From NCBI GenBank assembly GCA_910576855.1, contig CAJTJP010000027.1:1-43533 (forward strand): a DNA stretch of 43,533 bases. The letters are read 5' to 3'. A program made the translations under genes and the position numbers. The DNA is from Erysipelotrichales bacterium. GTDB taxonomy: Bacteria; Bacillota_I; Bacilli_A; Erysipelotrichales; Erysipelotrichaceae. Positions 22,544 through 30,331 of this stretch are shown piece by piece. Each line of letters opens with the position of its first letter. The first letter of the stretch is position 1. The notes under the pieces are model-generated. The model saw only the letters and a list, made by a program, of their open reading frames with translations, was not told where the DNA came from and ran no database searches.

Positions 22544-23428
22544 ATGAAAAAGATTATTGGTAGTGTTTTATTATGTGTTTTATTGTGTGCTTGCGGAAAA
22601 GCATCAGTTGAGGTGAAGGAAGGCATTGTAATTGAATATGGTGCTGAACTAAAGGCTGAAGATCTTACTGATGAAAAGGTTACGCTGAAGGAAGTCAAGA
22701 GCTTCGATGCTAAGAAAGCCGGAGAGCAAAAGGTAACCGCAATTTTTGTGAATGAAAAAGACAAAGAAATCGAGGCGGAAATCACACTTGAGGTAAAGGA
22801 TACGAAAAAACCGGTAATCAAGCTGAAAAAAGAAAAGGTAGAAATCACTGCAGGGGATAAGTTTGATGCAGCTTCTAACATTGAATCAGTGAAGGATCCC
22901 GTAGACGGTGATCTCAAAAAGAGTGAGGATAAGAAGCTGACAAAGAACGGCTATCTTATCACAAGCGATGTGAATGCCAAGAAGGCAGGCAGCTATACGG
23001 TGAAGGTAACTGCTTATGATGTGAACGGCAATAAAGCGGAAAGCAGCTATAAGGTAACGGTAAAGAAAAAGCCGCAGGAACAGGCTTCAACACAGAATAA
23101 CAACCAATCAAGCGGAAACGGCTATACAAGTAATCAAGGAAGCTACAACAGGCCTAGTACCGGAAATACAGGCTCAAATAAAAAGCCAACGCAATCAAAG
23201 CCGCAGACTTGCAAGGCAGGAGTAATTCATCCCAATGCGATTGGAAACTCAGGCAAAGTATTTAATAGCGAACAAGAGGCAATTGAATATGGAAAAAAAG
23301 TAGATGCGGAGAGTACTAATACAGTTGGTTTTGCCTATTCTCAAGTATTTGATTATTGCGATAATACCTTAGACAAGTGGACGGTAAGCTTTAATTATGT
23401 TGGTGATTATGATGATTTTCTTGAGTAA
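22544..23428 (+). CDS. Surface lipoprotein with Ig-like domains, copy 2
   Basis: The 294-residue paralogue of the preceding lipoprotein has the same layout: lipobox Cys17 (LLCACGK), two Ig-like segments, a low-complexity linker and the C-terminal CKAGVIHPNAIGNSGK domain. The first 35 codons differ from copy 1 at many synonymous sites, but about 215 bases (22660-22876) are almost identical to 21334-21549, a sign of recent gene conversion. The last 60 codons differ again, including the end (DYDDFLE against DYTVE). The role is unknown. It has its own promoter and terminator. Confidence 0.88.
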   Translation: MKKIIGSVLLCVLLCACGKASVEVKEGIVIEYGAELKAEDLTDEKVTLKEVKSFDAKKAGEQKVTAIFVNEKDKEIEAEITLEVKDTKKPVIKLKKEKVEITAGDKFDAASNIESVKDPVDGDLKKSEDKKLTKNGYLITSDVNAKKAGSYTVKVTAYDVNGNKAESSYKVTVKKKPQEQASTQNNNQSSGNGYTSNQGSYNRPSTGNTGSNKKPTQSKPQTCKAGVIHPNAIGNSGKVFNSEQEAIEYGKKVDAESTNTVGFAYSQVFDYCDNTLDKWTVSFNYVGDYDDFLE

Positions 23429-23440
23429 CAAAATAGTAAA

Positions 23441-23468
23441 AGTCGATAAATGAATATCGACTTTTTTT
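23441..23468 (+). terminator. Intrinsic terminator of lipoprotein gene 2
   Basis: AGTCGATA and TATCGACT form a perfect 8-bp stem followed by six T. Confidence 0.85.
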
Positions 23469-23548
23469 ATCCTTATTGATATCCATCAAAATAAATTAAA
23501 AAAAGTTTAAAAATTTTTTGTATTTCTCAAATTACGATCGTAAGTAAT

Positions 23549-23697
23549 AAGTAAGGGCGCCTTAAACAGGCATATGTACCTTACTTTTTCTATGTGGTGA
23601 AAGGAGTGAATAGCCTTGAATTACTACAAGGTGAGGAACACTTAGGGGCTTTTGCCCCTGTAAATGAAAGGCAGTATGTTTTCACATATATAAGTCC
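23549..23697 (+). promoter_or_regulatory. Leader element copy C, upstream of the large adhesin
   Basis: The layout matches copy B: GTAAGG...CCTTAC hairpin with GCCT/AGGC inside and a T run (23549-23590), micro-ORF, then GGGGC-TTTT-GCCCC (23645-23658). GGGCTT can alternatively pair with AAGTCC (23692-23697). Unlike the lipoprotein genes, no TTGACA/TATATT promoter lies between this element and the adhesin gene, so the adhesin probably depends on transcription through the element. Confidence 0.6.
23616..23645 (+). CDS. Micro-ORF MNYYKVRNT in leader element C
   Basis: TTG start after AAAGGAGTGA; nine residues ending in TAG. The last base of the stop codon is the first base of the GGGGC hairpin. 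It differs from copy B by synonymous and conservative changes only. Confidence 0.5.
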   Translation: MNYYKVRNT

Positions 23698-23761
23698 TAA
23701 TGATTTTTATAAGCATAAATTCGAAAGCTGAAGCTCTCGATAGAAAGGAAAAGGTGATGTT

Positions 23762-26700
23762 ATGCTTAAATTAAAAAATACAGTAAAGCGATTATCAATT
23801 CTTATATGTACATTGTTTATAGCGATTTCAAATATGTCGCTGCCTGTACATGCGAAAGACAATATTGCCATAGGAAAAAAAATTAAATATTCTTATACAG
23901 GATATAATCCTGATGGAAGTGTAGTTAATGCATATGGTGATCATGTGGCTAAAATATTTGTGAATGGAGAAATCGCATTTTGTGTTCAACCGCAAGAGAA
24001 ATTAAAAATTGATGCTAATTTCACAAGAAGTAACTATACTCATGTACAAAGAAGGAAAATGGAACATATTGCTTATGTCGGTTGGCATATGGTGAAAAAC
24101 AAAACCGATGATGATTACGCAGCTACCCAGTTCATGATTTGGGAAGCGATGGGGTTAAAGTTTACCTCTAATTCGTTTGACGGTTATGAGGCAAAGAAAG
24201 CAGAGATTATTGAAAGACTAAATCAATTTAATAAGCTTCCATCTTTTGATAAGACCTCATTAACCTTAAAGGCCGGTGAATCAAAAACAATCACTGATCA
24301 AAATAAAGTGTTTGAAAATTACTCTTTTACTTCTCGCAGTGATGGCTTAACAGTGAAAAAAAGTGGTAATAGCTTGACGATAACTGCCAGTGCCAATGCG
24401 CCTGAAAATGCGCAGGTGAAATATCAGCTTGTGAAGGAAGCGTGTGTTGGAACATCTATTCTTTATGCTTCTGATGATTCACAAAATGTTGTACCTTTTA
24501 AAATTACCGATCCTCATGAAACTGTTATCGATATCAAGGTCCAAAAATACGGTAACTTTGAATTAAAGAAGCTAGATAAACAAAGCGGTAAAGTGGTAAA
24601 GAAAGCCGGTGTTGAATTTGATATCTTTAAGGAAAACGGTACTAAGGTAGCTACCATTGCGACTAATAATAACGGTATCGCTTCATTAAAGAATCTGTTG
24701 TTCGGTAAGTATTATGCACTTGAAAAAACAGAACCGGATAAATACTTCATCAGTAATGAAAGAATCAATTTTGAAATCAAAGAGAGTGATGTTACGGTTC
24801 AAAAGTCTTTAGCGAACGATCAAATCAGAGGCAGAATTGAGCTTTCCAAAGAGGATTGTGAGGTTGGTAAAAGACCTCAAGGTGACGCAAAGCTCTTTCA
24901 TGCCGAATATACCTTATACGCAAAAGAGGATATCTTAGATCCTGCCGATGATTCGGTTATTTATCCTGCCGGTACTGAGATTGCCAAAGCTTCTATCGGT
25001 GAAAACTATAAGGCAGCCTTCGATAATCTGTATTTAGGAAGATACAAGATAAAGGAAACGAAAGCGCCGAAAGGTTATCTTATCGATGAAAGAGAATATG
25101 AGGTGAATCTTACTTCTGATGCTTATGTCAAAACTGTATCAAGCTGTGATTCTGTCATGAAACAAGCGTTTAAGATTGCGAAGTTTAGTGATCCTGATGG
25201 TTCAGGTGGTATCAAACCGGCATTAAAAGGCGCAGAGTTTACGGCTATCTTGAATCGCTATGTAGAACAGTACGGCTGGGATATGGCTTTACAAATTGCA
25301 CAAGACCCTGATGATGATCGTATCCTTGACAGTGAATGGGATGTGTTGATTACAAGTGATGAAGGTACTGCGACAAGTAAGCCTTTACCTTTCGGTAATT
25401 ATTTGGTGAAGGAAACCAAGACACCCGGTAATCCCGGTGATTATGAAACAGCTCCTGATTTCTATGTAAACATTGAAAAGGACAGTGAGATTCCTATGAA
25501 TTATCTGTATATCAATGATCCTGAGTTTACTACGATTATCGCAATCGTGAAAAAGGATGCGGAAACTCATAATATCATTGAGTTAGAAGGCGCAACTTTT
25601 AAAATCAAATGTTTAGAGAAAAACAGTAAATTTGAAGCAGGAGAGTATGTAAACTGGTGGCAATGGAATCCGATTCCTCATACAGTAGATACCTTTACGA
25701 CAACAGAAAACGGAACGGTAATGTTGCCGGAGGAGTTACCGATCGGTTTATATCAGCTAGAGGAAATCAAAGCACCGAACGGTTATCTGTTAGCGCAAAG
25801 CGCTAAACCGTTCAGAATCAGCGGTAACGGCATTCACCAACAGTTAGGACCTGATGATACTACCATCGTAACTACGATCACATTTGATGATACACCGGTA
25901 AAAGGACAAGTGAAGCTCCAAAAGGAAGCGATGTTGTTTCAGGGTTATACTTCAACGAATACAAAGTATGGGGAATTGTTTACACCTGTTTATGAGAGAG
26001 GATTACTTGCGAATGTGAAGTTTGAAATCAAAGCGAAAACGGATATTATCGGAGCTGACGGCAAGCTGTGGTATCGTGCCGGACAACGAGTAGAGGTACT
26101 TACAACGGACGGAGAAACGATAACGACATCAAGCCCTTTGCCGATCGGAACTGAAGGAAACAATATCTATAGTATTCAGGAAATAGAAACAGCGGAAGGC
26201 TATGTGCTGGATGATACGATCCGTTACTTCCGTTTCGATTATGCAGATGAGAATACTGCAATCGTTGATCCGACATGGTTGGATGAAAACGGAAATGAAA
26301 TAGAAGCAGATGAAATCTTAACCTTAGATAATCAACATCAAACAAGCATTACTCCAATCATGAAGCATATGGAAATATCTGATAATAAGGACAAAACAGA
26401 AGCATATAAACAGGTAGTGTTCGGAATCTTCAGTGAACAGGTGGAACAGTTAGAAAAGGATTCCTTAGTCGCTATCCTTGATGTAGATGAGAACGGAAAA
26501 GCGGAAGGCACCTTGACACAAGAAGGCACGTACTATTTGAAAGAAATTCAAACAGATGGTGATTACATACTATCCAATGAAAAGTACCCTTTCACTTATT
26601 CATATAACGGTGATAAACAACAGGTAATACAAGTGAATAACGGCAAACCTATCTATAACTATTTAAAAAGAGGAACGATTGAAGTCTATAAACAGGATGC

Positions 26701-28492
26701 AGACAGTAAGCTGCCGTTGATGAATGTATGTTTTGAGCTTGCGACAGATAAAGACTTTACTCATATCATCAAAACCACATGGACAGATGAAAACGGCAAA
26801 GCGATCTTTGATGAATTGGAAGCCAATCATACATATTACATCAGAGAAAAATATGAAGGAAAACATGATATGGTAGATAAGGGCTATATTTATGATCCAA
26901 CGATTCATGAAGTAACCTTGAACGATGTAGAAATAGTAAAGGTAAACCTCACGAATACCCAAGTCAAAGGTAAGGTACAATTTACGAAAACAGGTGAAAG
27001 CTTCCGTAAGGCAGAGGTTGTGGAAGGCAAATTCGGTAAAGAACATCATCCTGTATGGGAACAAGGTAATCTGTTAGGAGCTGAGCTTACAATACAAGCG
27101 GCAGAGGATATCACCACATGGGATCAAACAGAGCACTACAAGAAAGGCGATGTCGTAGCTGTGCTGGAATCAGATTGGCAGACAACCGACAGCTTATTAC
27201 TGCCTGTAGGAAAGTATGAAGCCTATGAATCAAAAACACCGCATGGTTATATCAAAGATGAAACGATCTATACCTTTGAAATCAAACCAAACGGCAAAGC
27301 TGATATTCAACTCAATTCAGTTTCCATCAACAACAACAGAGCTAAGGTCAATCTTGACTTCACAAAGGCATTAGAGAAACAGGAAACCTTTATCAACAGT
27401 AAAGCTTATCAAGATGTTATCTTTGGCTTATATGCGAGAGAGGATATCTATAACTATATGGGGAAGGTAGTGATCAAAAACGGGTCATTGATCGGTATCT
27501 CACATATCGATGAACAAGGTCATTTAACCAACACCTTTGATTTACCTAACGGTGTATACTACTTCAAGGAGCTGCAGACAAATGATCAATATCAGTTAGA
27601 TACAACCGAGTATGATTTTGAGGTAGGCTATCCTGGAGAGGAAGTCAAGGAATACACGATTGAGATCAACGAAGGAGATCCAATCAACAATGACTTAAAA
27701 CGAGGAAGCATTGAGATCATCAAAACAACAACCGATTCCCTGCATTATACAAAGGCAGAACAGGAATACGCAGACTCTTTCCGGAATATGGAAGAATATG
27801 CCAAAATCTACCATAATCCATTAACGAAGGATAATACAAATTATCTGGCAGGAGTAACCTTTGAAATAGCTACAGATAAGGACTTCACCAATATCATCGA
27901 TACAAAGAAAACGGATGGTAACGGTCGCATCGTATTCGATGAGCTTGAGTTAGGCACCTACTACATCAAAGAAAAGTCCACATTGGCACACTATGTCTTG
28001 ACTGATGAAGTGTTCAAGATAGAGCTAACCAAGCATGGACAATTTGAAACGATCCATGTGGATAACGAGCTTATGAAAACAAACATCGGAATTCACAAGG
28101 TAGATGAAACAGACAAGACGATTGCTTTACAAGGCGCAGAGTTTACAATGTATGCGGATAAGGAGTGCACCGAGAAGCTTTCTAAAGCAGTAACCGATCA
28201 ATCAGGCAATGCAAGCTTCAAAGATATCACCTTTGGCACTACAGTATACATAAAGGAAACCAAAGCGCCTAGTGGTTATGAGTTATCCGACAAGGTTAAC
28301 AAAGTCACCATCAACGATGAGTGGTTGAATAAAGAACCCAAAGACCGAGTCATCGAAATCACCAACCGCAAAATCCCTGAGATTCCGAATACAGGTGATT
28401 CCACTATCCCCATCATTTATTTATTATTTGCCGTTATCAGTTCAGGTACTGTCATACTCATAACAAAATCACTGTACAAGCGACACAAGTAA
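23762..28492 (+). CDS. Thioester-domain, Cna-B repeat adhesin with LPxTG-type anchor
   Basis: The 1576-residue surface protein has a signal peptide (cleavage after PVHA, residue 31). A thioester domain follows: Cys74 in AFCVQP and Gln123 in AATQFMIWEAMG should form the internal thioester that bonds covalently to host or surface amines. About ten to eleven Cna-B/SpaA-type modules follow (for example GNFELKKLDKQSGKVVKKAG, GTIEVYKQDAD, NIGIHKVDETDKTIALQGAE), many ending with E-T-K-A-P-x-G-Y-like segments. The C terminus is IPEIPNTGDS, a membrane helix and KRHK, a sortase A-type sorting signal. No sortase is in the window. ATG follows AAAGGAAAAGGTG. Expression probably runs through leader element C. 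Confidence 0.95.
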   Translation: MLKLKNTVKRLSILICTLFIAISNMSLPVHAKDNIAIGKKIKYSYTGYNPDGSVVNAYGDHVAKIFVNGEIAFCVQPQEKLKIDANFTRSNYTHVQRRKMEHIAYVGWHMVKNKTDDDYAATQFMIWEAMGLKFTSNSFDGYEAKKAEIIERLNQFNKLPSFDKTSLTLKAGESKTITDQNKVFENYSFTSRSDGLTVKKSGNSLTITASANAPENAQVKYQLVKEACVGTSILYASDDSQNVVPFKITDPHETVIDIKVQKYGNFELKKLDKQSGKVVKKAGVEFDIFKENGTKVATIATNNNGIASLKNLLFGKYYALEKTEPDKYFISNERINFEIKESDVTVQKSLANDQIRGRIELSKEDCEVGKRPQGDAKLFHAEYTLYAKEDILDPADDSVIYPAGTEIAKASIGENYKAAFDNLYLGRYKIKETKAPKGYLIDEREYEVNLTSDAYVKTVSSCDSVMKQAFKIAKFSDPDGSGGIKPALKGAEFTAILNRYVEQYGWDMALQIAQDPDDDRILDSEWDVLITSDEGTATSKPLPFGNYLVKETKTPGNPGDYETAPDFYVNIEKDSEIPMNYLYINDPEFTTIIAIVKKDAETHNIIELEGATFKIKCLEKNSKFEAGEYVNWWQWNPIPHTVDTFTTTENGTVMLPEELPIGLYQLEEIKAPNGYLLAQSAKPFRISGNGIHQQLGPDDTTIVTTITFDDTPVKGQVKLQKEAMLFQGYTSTNTKYGELFTPVYERGLLANVKFEIKAKTDIIGADGKLWYRAGQRVEVLTTDGETITTSSPLPIGTEGNNIYSIQEIETAEGYVLDDTIRYFRFDYADENTAIVDPTWLDENGNEIEADEILTLDNQHQTSITPIMKHMEISDNKDKTEAYKQVVFGIFSEQVEQLEKDSLVAILDVDENGKAEGTLTQEGTYYLKEIQTDGDYILSNEKYPFTYSYNGDKQQVIQVNNGKPIYNYLKRGTIEVYKQDADSKLPLMNVCFELATDKDFTHIIKTTWTDENGKAIFDELEANHTYYIREKYEGKHDMVDKGYIYDPTIHEVTLNDVEIVKVNLTNTQVKGKVQFTKTGESFRKAEVVEGKFGKEHHPVWEQGNLLGAELTIQAAEDITTWDQTEHYKKGDVVAVLESDWQTTDSLLLPVGKYEAYESKTPHGYIKDETIYTFEIKPNGKADIQLNSVSINNNRAKVNLDFTKALEKQETFINSKAYQDVIFGLYAREDIYNYMGKVVIKNGSLIGISHIDEQGHLTNTFDLPNGVYYFKELQTNDQYQLDTTEYDFEVGYPGEEVKEYTIEINEGDPINNDLKRGSIEIIKTTTDSLHYTKAEQEYADSFRNMEEYAKIYHNPLTKDNTNYLAGVTFEIATDKDFTNIIDTKKTDGNGRIVFDELELGTYYIKEKSTLAHYVLTDEVFKIELTKHGQFETIHVDNELMKTNIGIHKVDETDKTIALQGAEFTMYADKECTEKLSKAVTDQSGNASFKDITFGTTVYIKETKAPSGYELSDKVNKVTINDEWLNKEPKDRVIEITNRKIPEIPNTGDSTIPIIYLLFAVISSGTVILITKSLYKRHK

Positions 28493-28502
28493 CATTCTCA
28501 AT

Positions 28503-28540
28503 AAAGATGATAAAATTCAACTTTTATCGTCTTTTACTTT
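28503..28540 (+). terminator. Intrinsic terminator of the adhesin gene
   Basis: AAAGATGATAAAA pairs with TTTTATCGTCTTT (one mismatch or G-U), followed by a T-rich run. The rest of the 28493-28851 gap has no gene; it ends with the sigma-factor promoter. Confidence 0.75.
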
Positions 28541-28801
28541 TCTTTAATCATAAAAGTAAAAATATAAGTAATTTTTACCTCGCAGCGAAATAATACTTTT
28601 TCCATTCCATCATCTCTTTTATTAATATTACAATTCCGATAACAAAGAAACATTCAATTTCCCTGACGCACTCCTCTTTCGTATGGACAAAAAGTTAATG
28701 TTCCTCATTTCACCAATGTCTCCTCACGGTCTTTGATTCTTCCAAATAATTCCATAATTTTCTACAAATGCAAAATTTTTCTAAATTATGTTGTTTTTCT
28801 A

Positions 28802-28830
28802 TTGACATAACAATTAAATCAATTTAAGAT
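28802..28830 (+). promoter_or_regulatory. Promoter of the membrane-tethered sigma factor
   Basis: TTGACA, 17 bases, TAAGAT, 21 bases before the ATG; the leader is only about 15 bases and contains AAAGGAG. Confidence 0.75.
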
Positions 28831-28851
28831 AAAATAAAGGAGCAGATAATC

Positions 28852-29928
28852 ATGACCGAAAAAGAATACACAGATGAAGAATTAGTGCTGATGCTTCAAA
28901 ATAACGATGAAGAAGCTTTTAATCTGCTCTATCATCGCTATGTAAAGCTTGTTTATTACATCGCATACCGCATTTGTAAAAACGATGCCGACAGTCAAGA
29001 CATCGTACAAGATACCTTTTTACAAGTAAAGCGTATGATTCATAATCTTAAAAACCCGAGCCTGTTTAAATTTTGGCTAAATCAAATTGCTATATCAAAA
29101 TGCAAAAATCTGTTCCGTAAAAATAAATATGTTACCTATGACGATGAACATTATGAGGCGAAAAACAATCTGATTGAAACAAGAGAGGATGTATTGCCGG
29201 AATCGGTATTAAAATTCGAAAGTGATAAAGAGGTGCTCAATGCCTTTATCGATGAACTTCCGCAGGGACAAAAAGAAACAGTAATCCTTCATTATTTAGA
29301 ACAATTCAGTATAGAGGAAACTGCCGCAATATTAGAGCTTCCGCAAGGAACGGTAAAAAGCAGATTATCCTATGCCCGTAATTCTCTGCGTAAAAAGATT
29401 GAGCTTTATGAACGAACCACCGGTGTAAAACTTAACTTTCATTCAGTCGATGGTTTAATAGCGAGCGCATTGATCTTTTCATTAGGAAAAGCAGTTTTAC
29501 CAACGGAAATGTTGATACCGGCAAGTACCGTAAACGTCTCGCTGTGGCAACGGTTTTCATCTGCTGTCAGTACAAAGGCGATAGTCGCAGCGTTTGCCTC
29601 TATTACCTTGTTGACTGTCGGAGTAGGAAACATTATATTCAGCAACGATGCACATACACAGGAAAATCAACTTCAGAATCGTTTTCCTGCAGTAACAGTA
29701 AGATCAACAAAGATAACGAATGCACGAGAAGCATATTTTCATATTAAGACATGGGCCTGTTGTCATGAGGAAATGATGATAATGGATACAGATAAGCTGA
29801 AGGATGTTTATTATTTATATCAAATTATGAAAAGAGATCACAGCGTCTATTATGAAGCATTGCGAAATGAAGGCTGGATCAATGATTTAGAACGAATTTA
29901 CAATGAAAGAATACGATCATCTTATTAG
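28852..29928 (+). CDS. ECF sigma factor with C-terminal membrane helix and extracytoplasmic tail
   Basis: The 358-residue protein starts with sigma region 2 (about 10-85; DADSQDIVQDTFLQVKR) and region 4 (about 130-182; LPQGQKETVILHYLEQFSIEETAAILELPQGTVKSRL). Ordinary ECF factors end here. This one continues: a linker, a membrane helix at about 241-263 (KAIVAAFASITLLTVGVGNIIF) and about 95 residues predicted outside, with a Cys pair (WACCHEE). No separate anti-sigma gene is adjacent, so the tail may sense an envelope signal and control release or activity of the sigma part. It stands between surface-protein genes, which are natural candidate targets. ATG follows AAAGGAG. Confidence 0.88.
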   Translation: MTEKEYTDEELVLMLQNNDEEAFNLLYHRYVKLVYYIAYRICKNDADSQDIVQDTFLQVKRMIHNLKNPSLFKFWLNQIAISKCKNLFRKNKYVTYDDEHYEAKNNLIETREDVLPESVLKFESDKEVLNAFIDELPQGQKETVILHYLEQFSIEETAAILELPQGTVKSRLSYARNSLRKKIELYERTTGVKLNFHSVDGLIASALIFSLGKAVLPTEMLIPASTVNVSLWQRFSSAVSTKAIVAAFASITLLTVGVGNIIFSNDAHTQENQLQNRFPAVTVRSTKITNAREAYFHIKTWACCHEEMMIMDTDKLKDVYYLYQIMKRDHSVYYEALRNEGWINDLERIYNERIRSSY

Positions 29929-30067
29929 ATGCGTATTTTTTATTATGCGAAAGATAATTCCATATTATTCCAATGATTGAGATGATATTTTACCCGAAAT
30001 TTATCTACAAAAAAAGTTTTTGATAAAAAATCAAAAAAATTCGAACGTAATTTTTGAAACCTGTGTC

Positions 30068-30200
30068 TAAATAACACGCTACTGACAGGAGTGCGTATGA
30101 AACACAATTTTTATAAGAAGCTTCAATAATTATATCATAAAAGGTTATTACAAGGTCAAAGGATAAAAAGCTATATAAAATAGCTTTATTATCATATTCC
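30068..30200 (+). promoter_or_regulatory. Structured leader with a second type of micro-ORF before giant surface protein 1
   Basis: The 29929-30331 gap holds an AAAAAAAGTTT tract, CGAACGTA, and a hairpin whose arm ACAGG (30084-30088) overlaps the AGGAG of a micro-ORF. A second hairpin (AAGCTA...TAGCTT, about 30168-30186) follows. The arrangement parallels leader elements A-C but sequence similarity is slight. No clear consensus promoter was found; TTGGTATTATATA (about 30215-30227) may be a -10 region. Confidence 0.4.
30097..30129 (+). CDS. Micro-ORF MKHNFYKKLQ before giant surface protein 1
   Basis: ATG at 30097 follows AGGAGTGCGT at good spacing; ten residues, TAA stop. It is basic and aromatic like the MNYYKVRNT peptides but not clearly homologous. 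Evidence is the ribosome site and position only. Confidence 0.35.
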   Translation: MKHNFYKKLQ

Positions 30201-30331
30201 GCTTCAGTAGGCCTTTGGTATTATATATGTATTTTTAAGCTAACAGTAAATGAAATGCAGTTATATAACAAAAGGAAAATAACCGCTGTTTCATATTAAG
30301 ATTGATACAGATAGAAAGGAAAGTGAACGGT

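Larger units (their letters stand above)
20815..23700 (+). repeat. Tandemly repeated unit: terminator, leader element, lipoprotein gene
   Basis: Unit 1 covers about 20815-22130 and unit 2 about 22131-23440. A third copy of the non-coding part only (about 23441-23700) precedes the large adhesin gene. The units share an AGYCGRTA-type terminator, an A-rich tract with AAAAAAGTTT, a GTAAGG hairpin, a micro-ORF and the hairpin after it. Units 1 and 2 also share a promoter and a lipoprotein gene. Copies 2 and 3 are closest to each other in the non-coding part. The 474-, 447- and 333-base gaps between genes are filled mostly by these elements. Confidence 0.85.

Noticed and set aside
21990-30045. Common AAAAAAGTTT ... 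CGAnCGTA motif as the target promoter of the tethered sigma factor
   Set aside because: The motif recurs upstream of several island genes, but spacing varies (about 23 to 27 bases) and copy A deviates, so it does not behave like a fixed -35/-10 pair.
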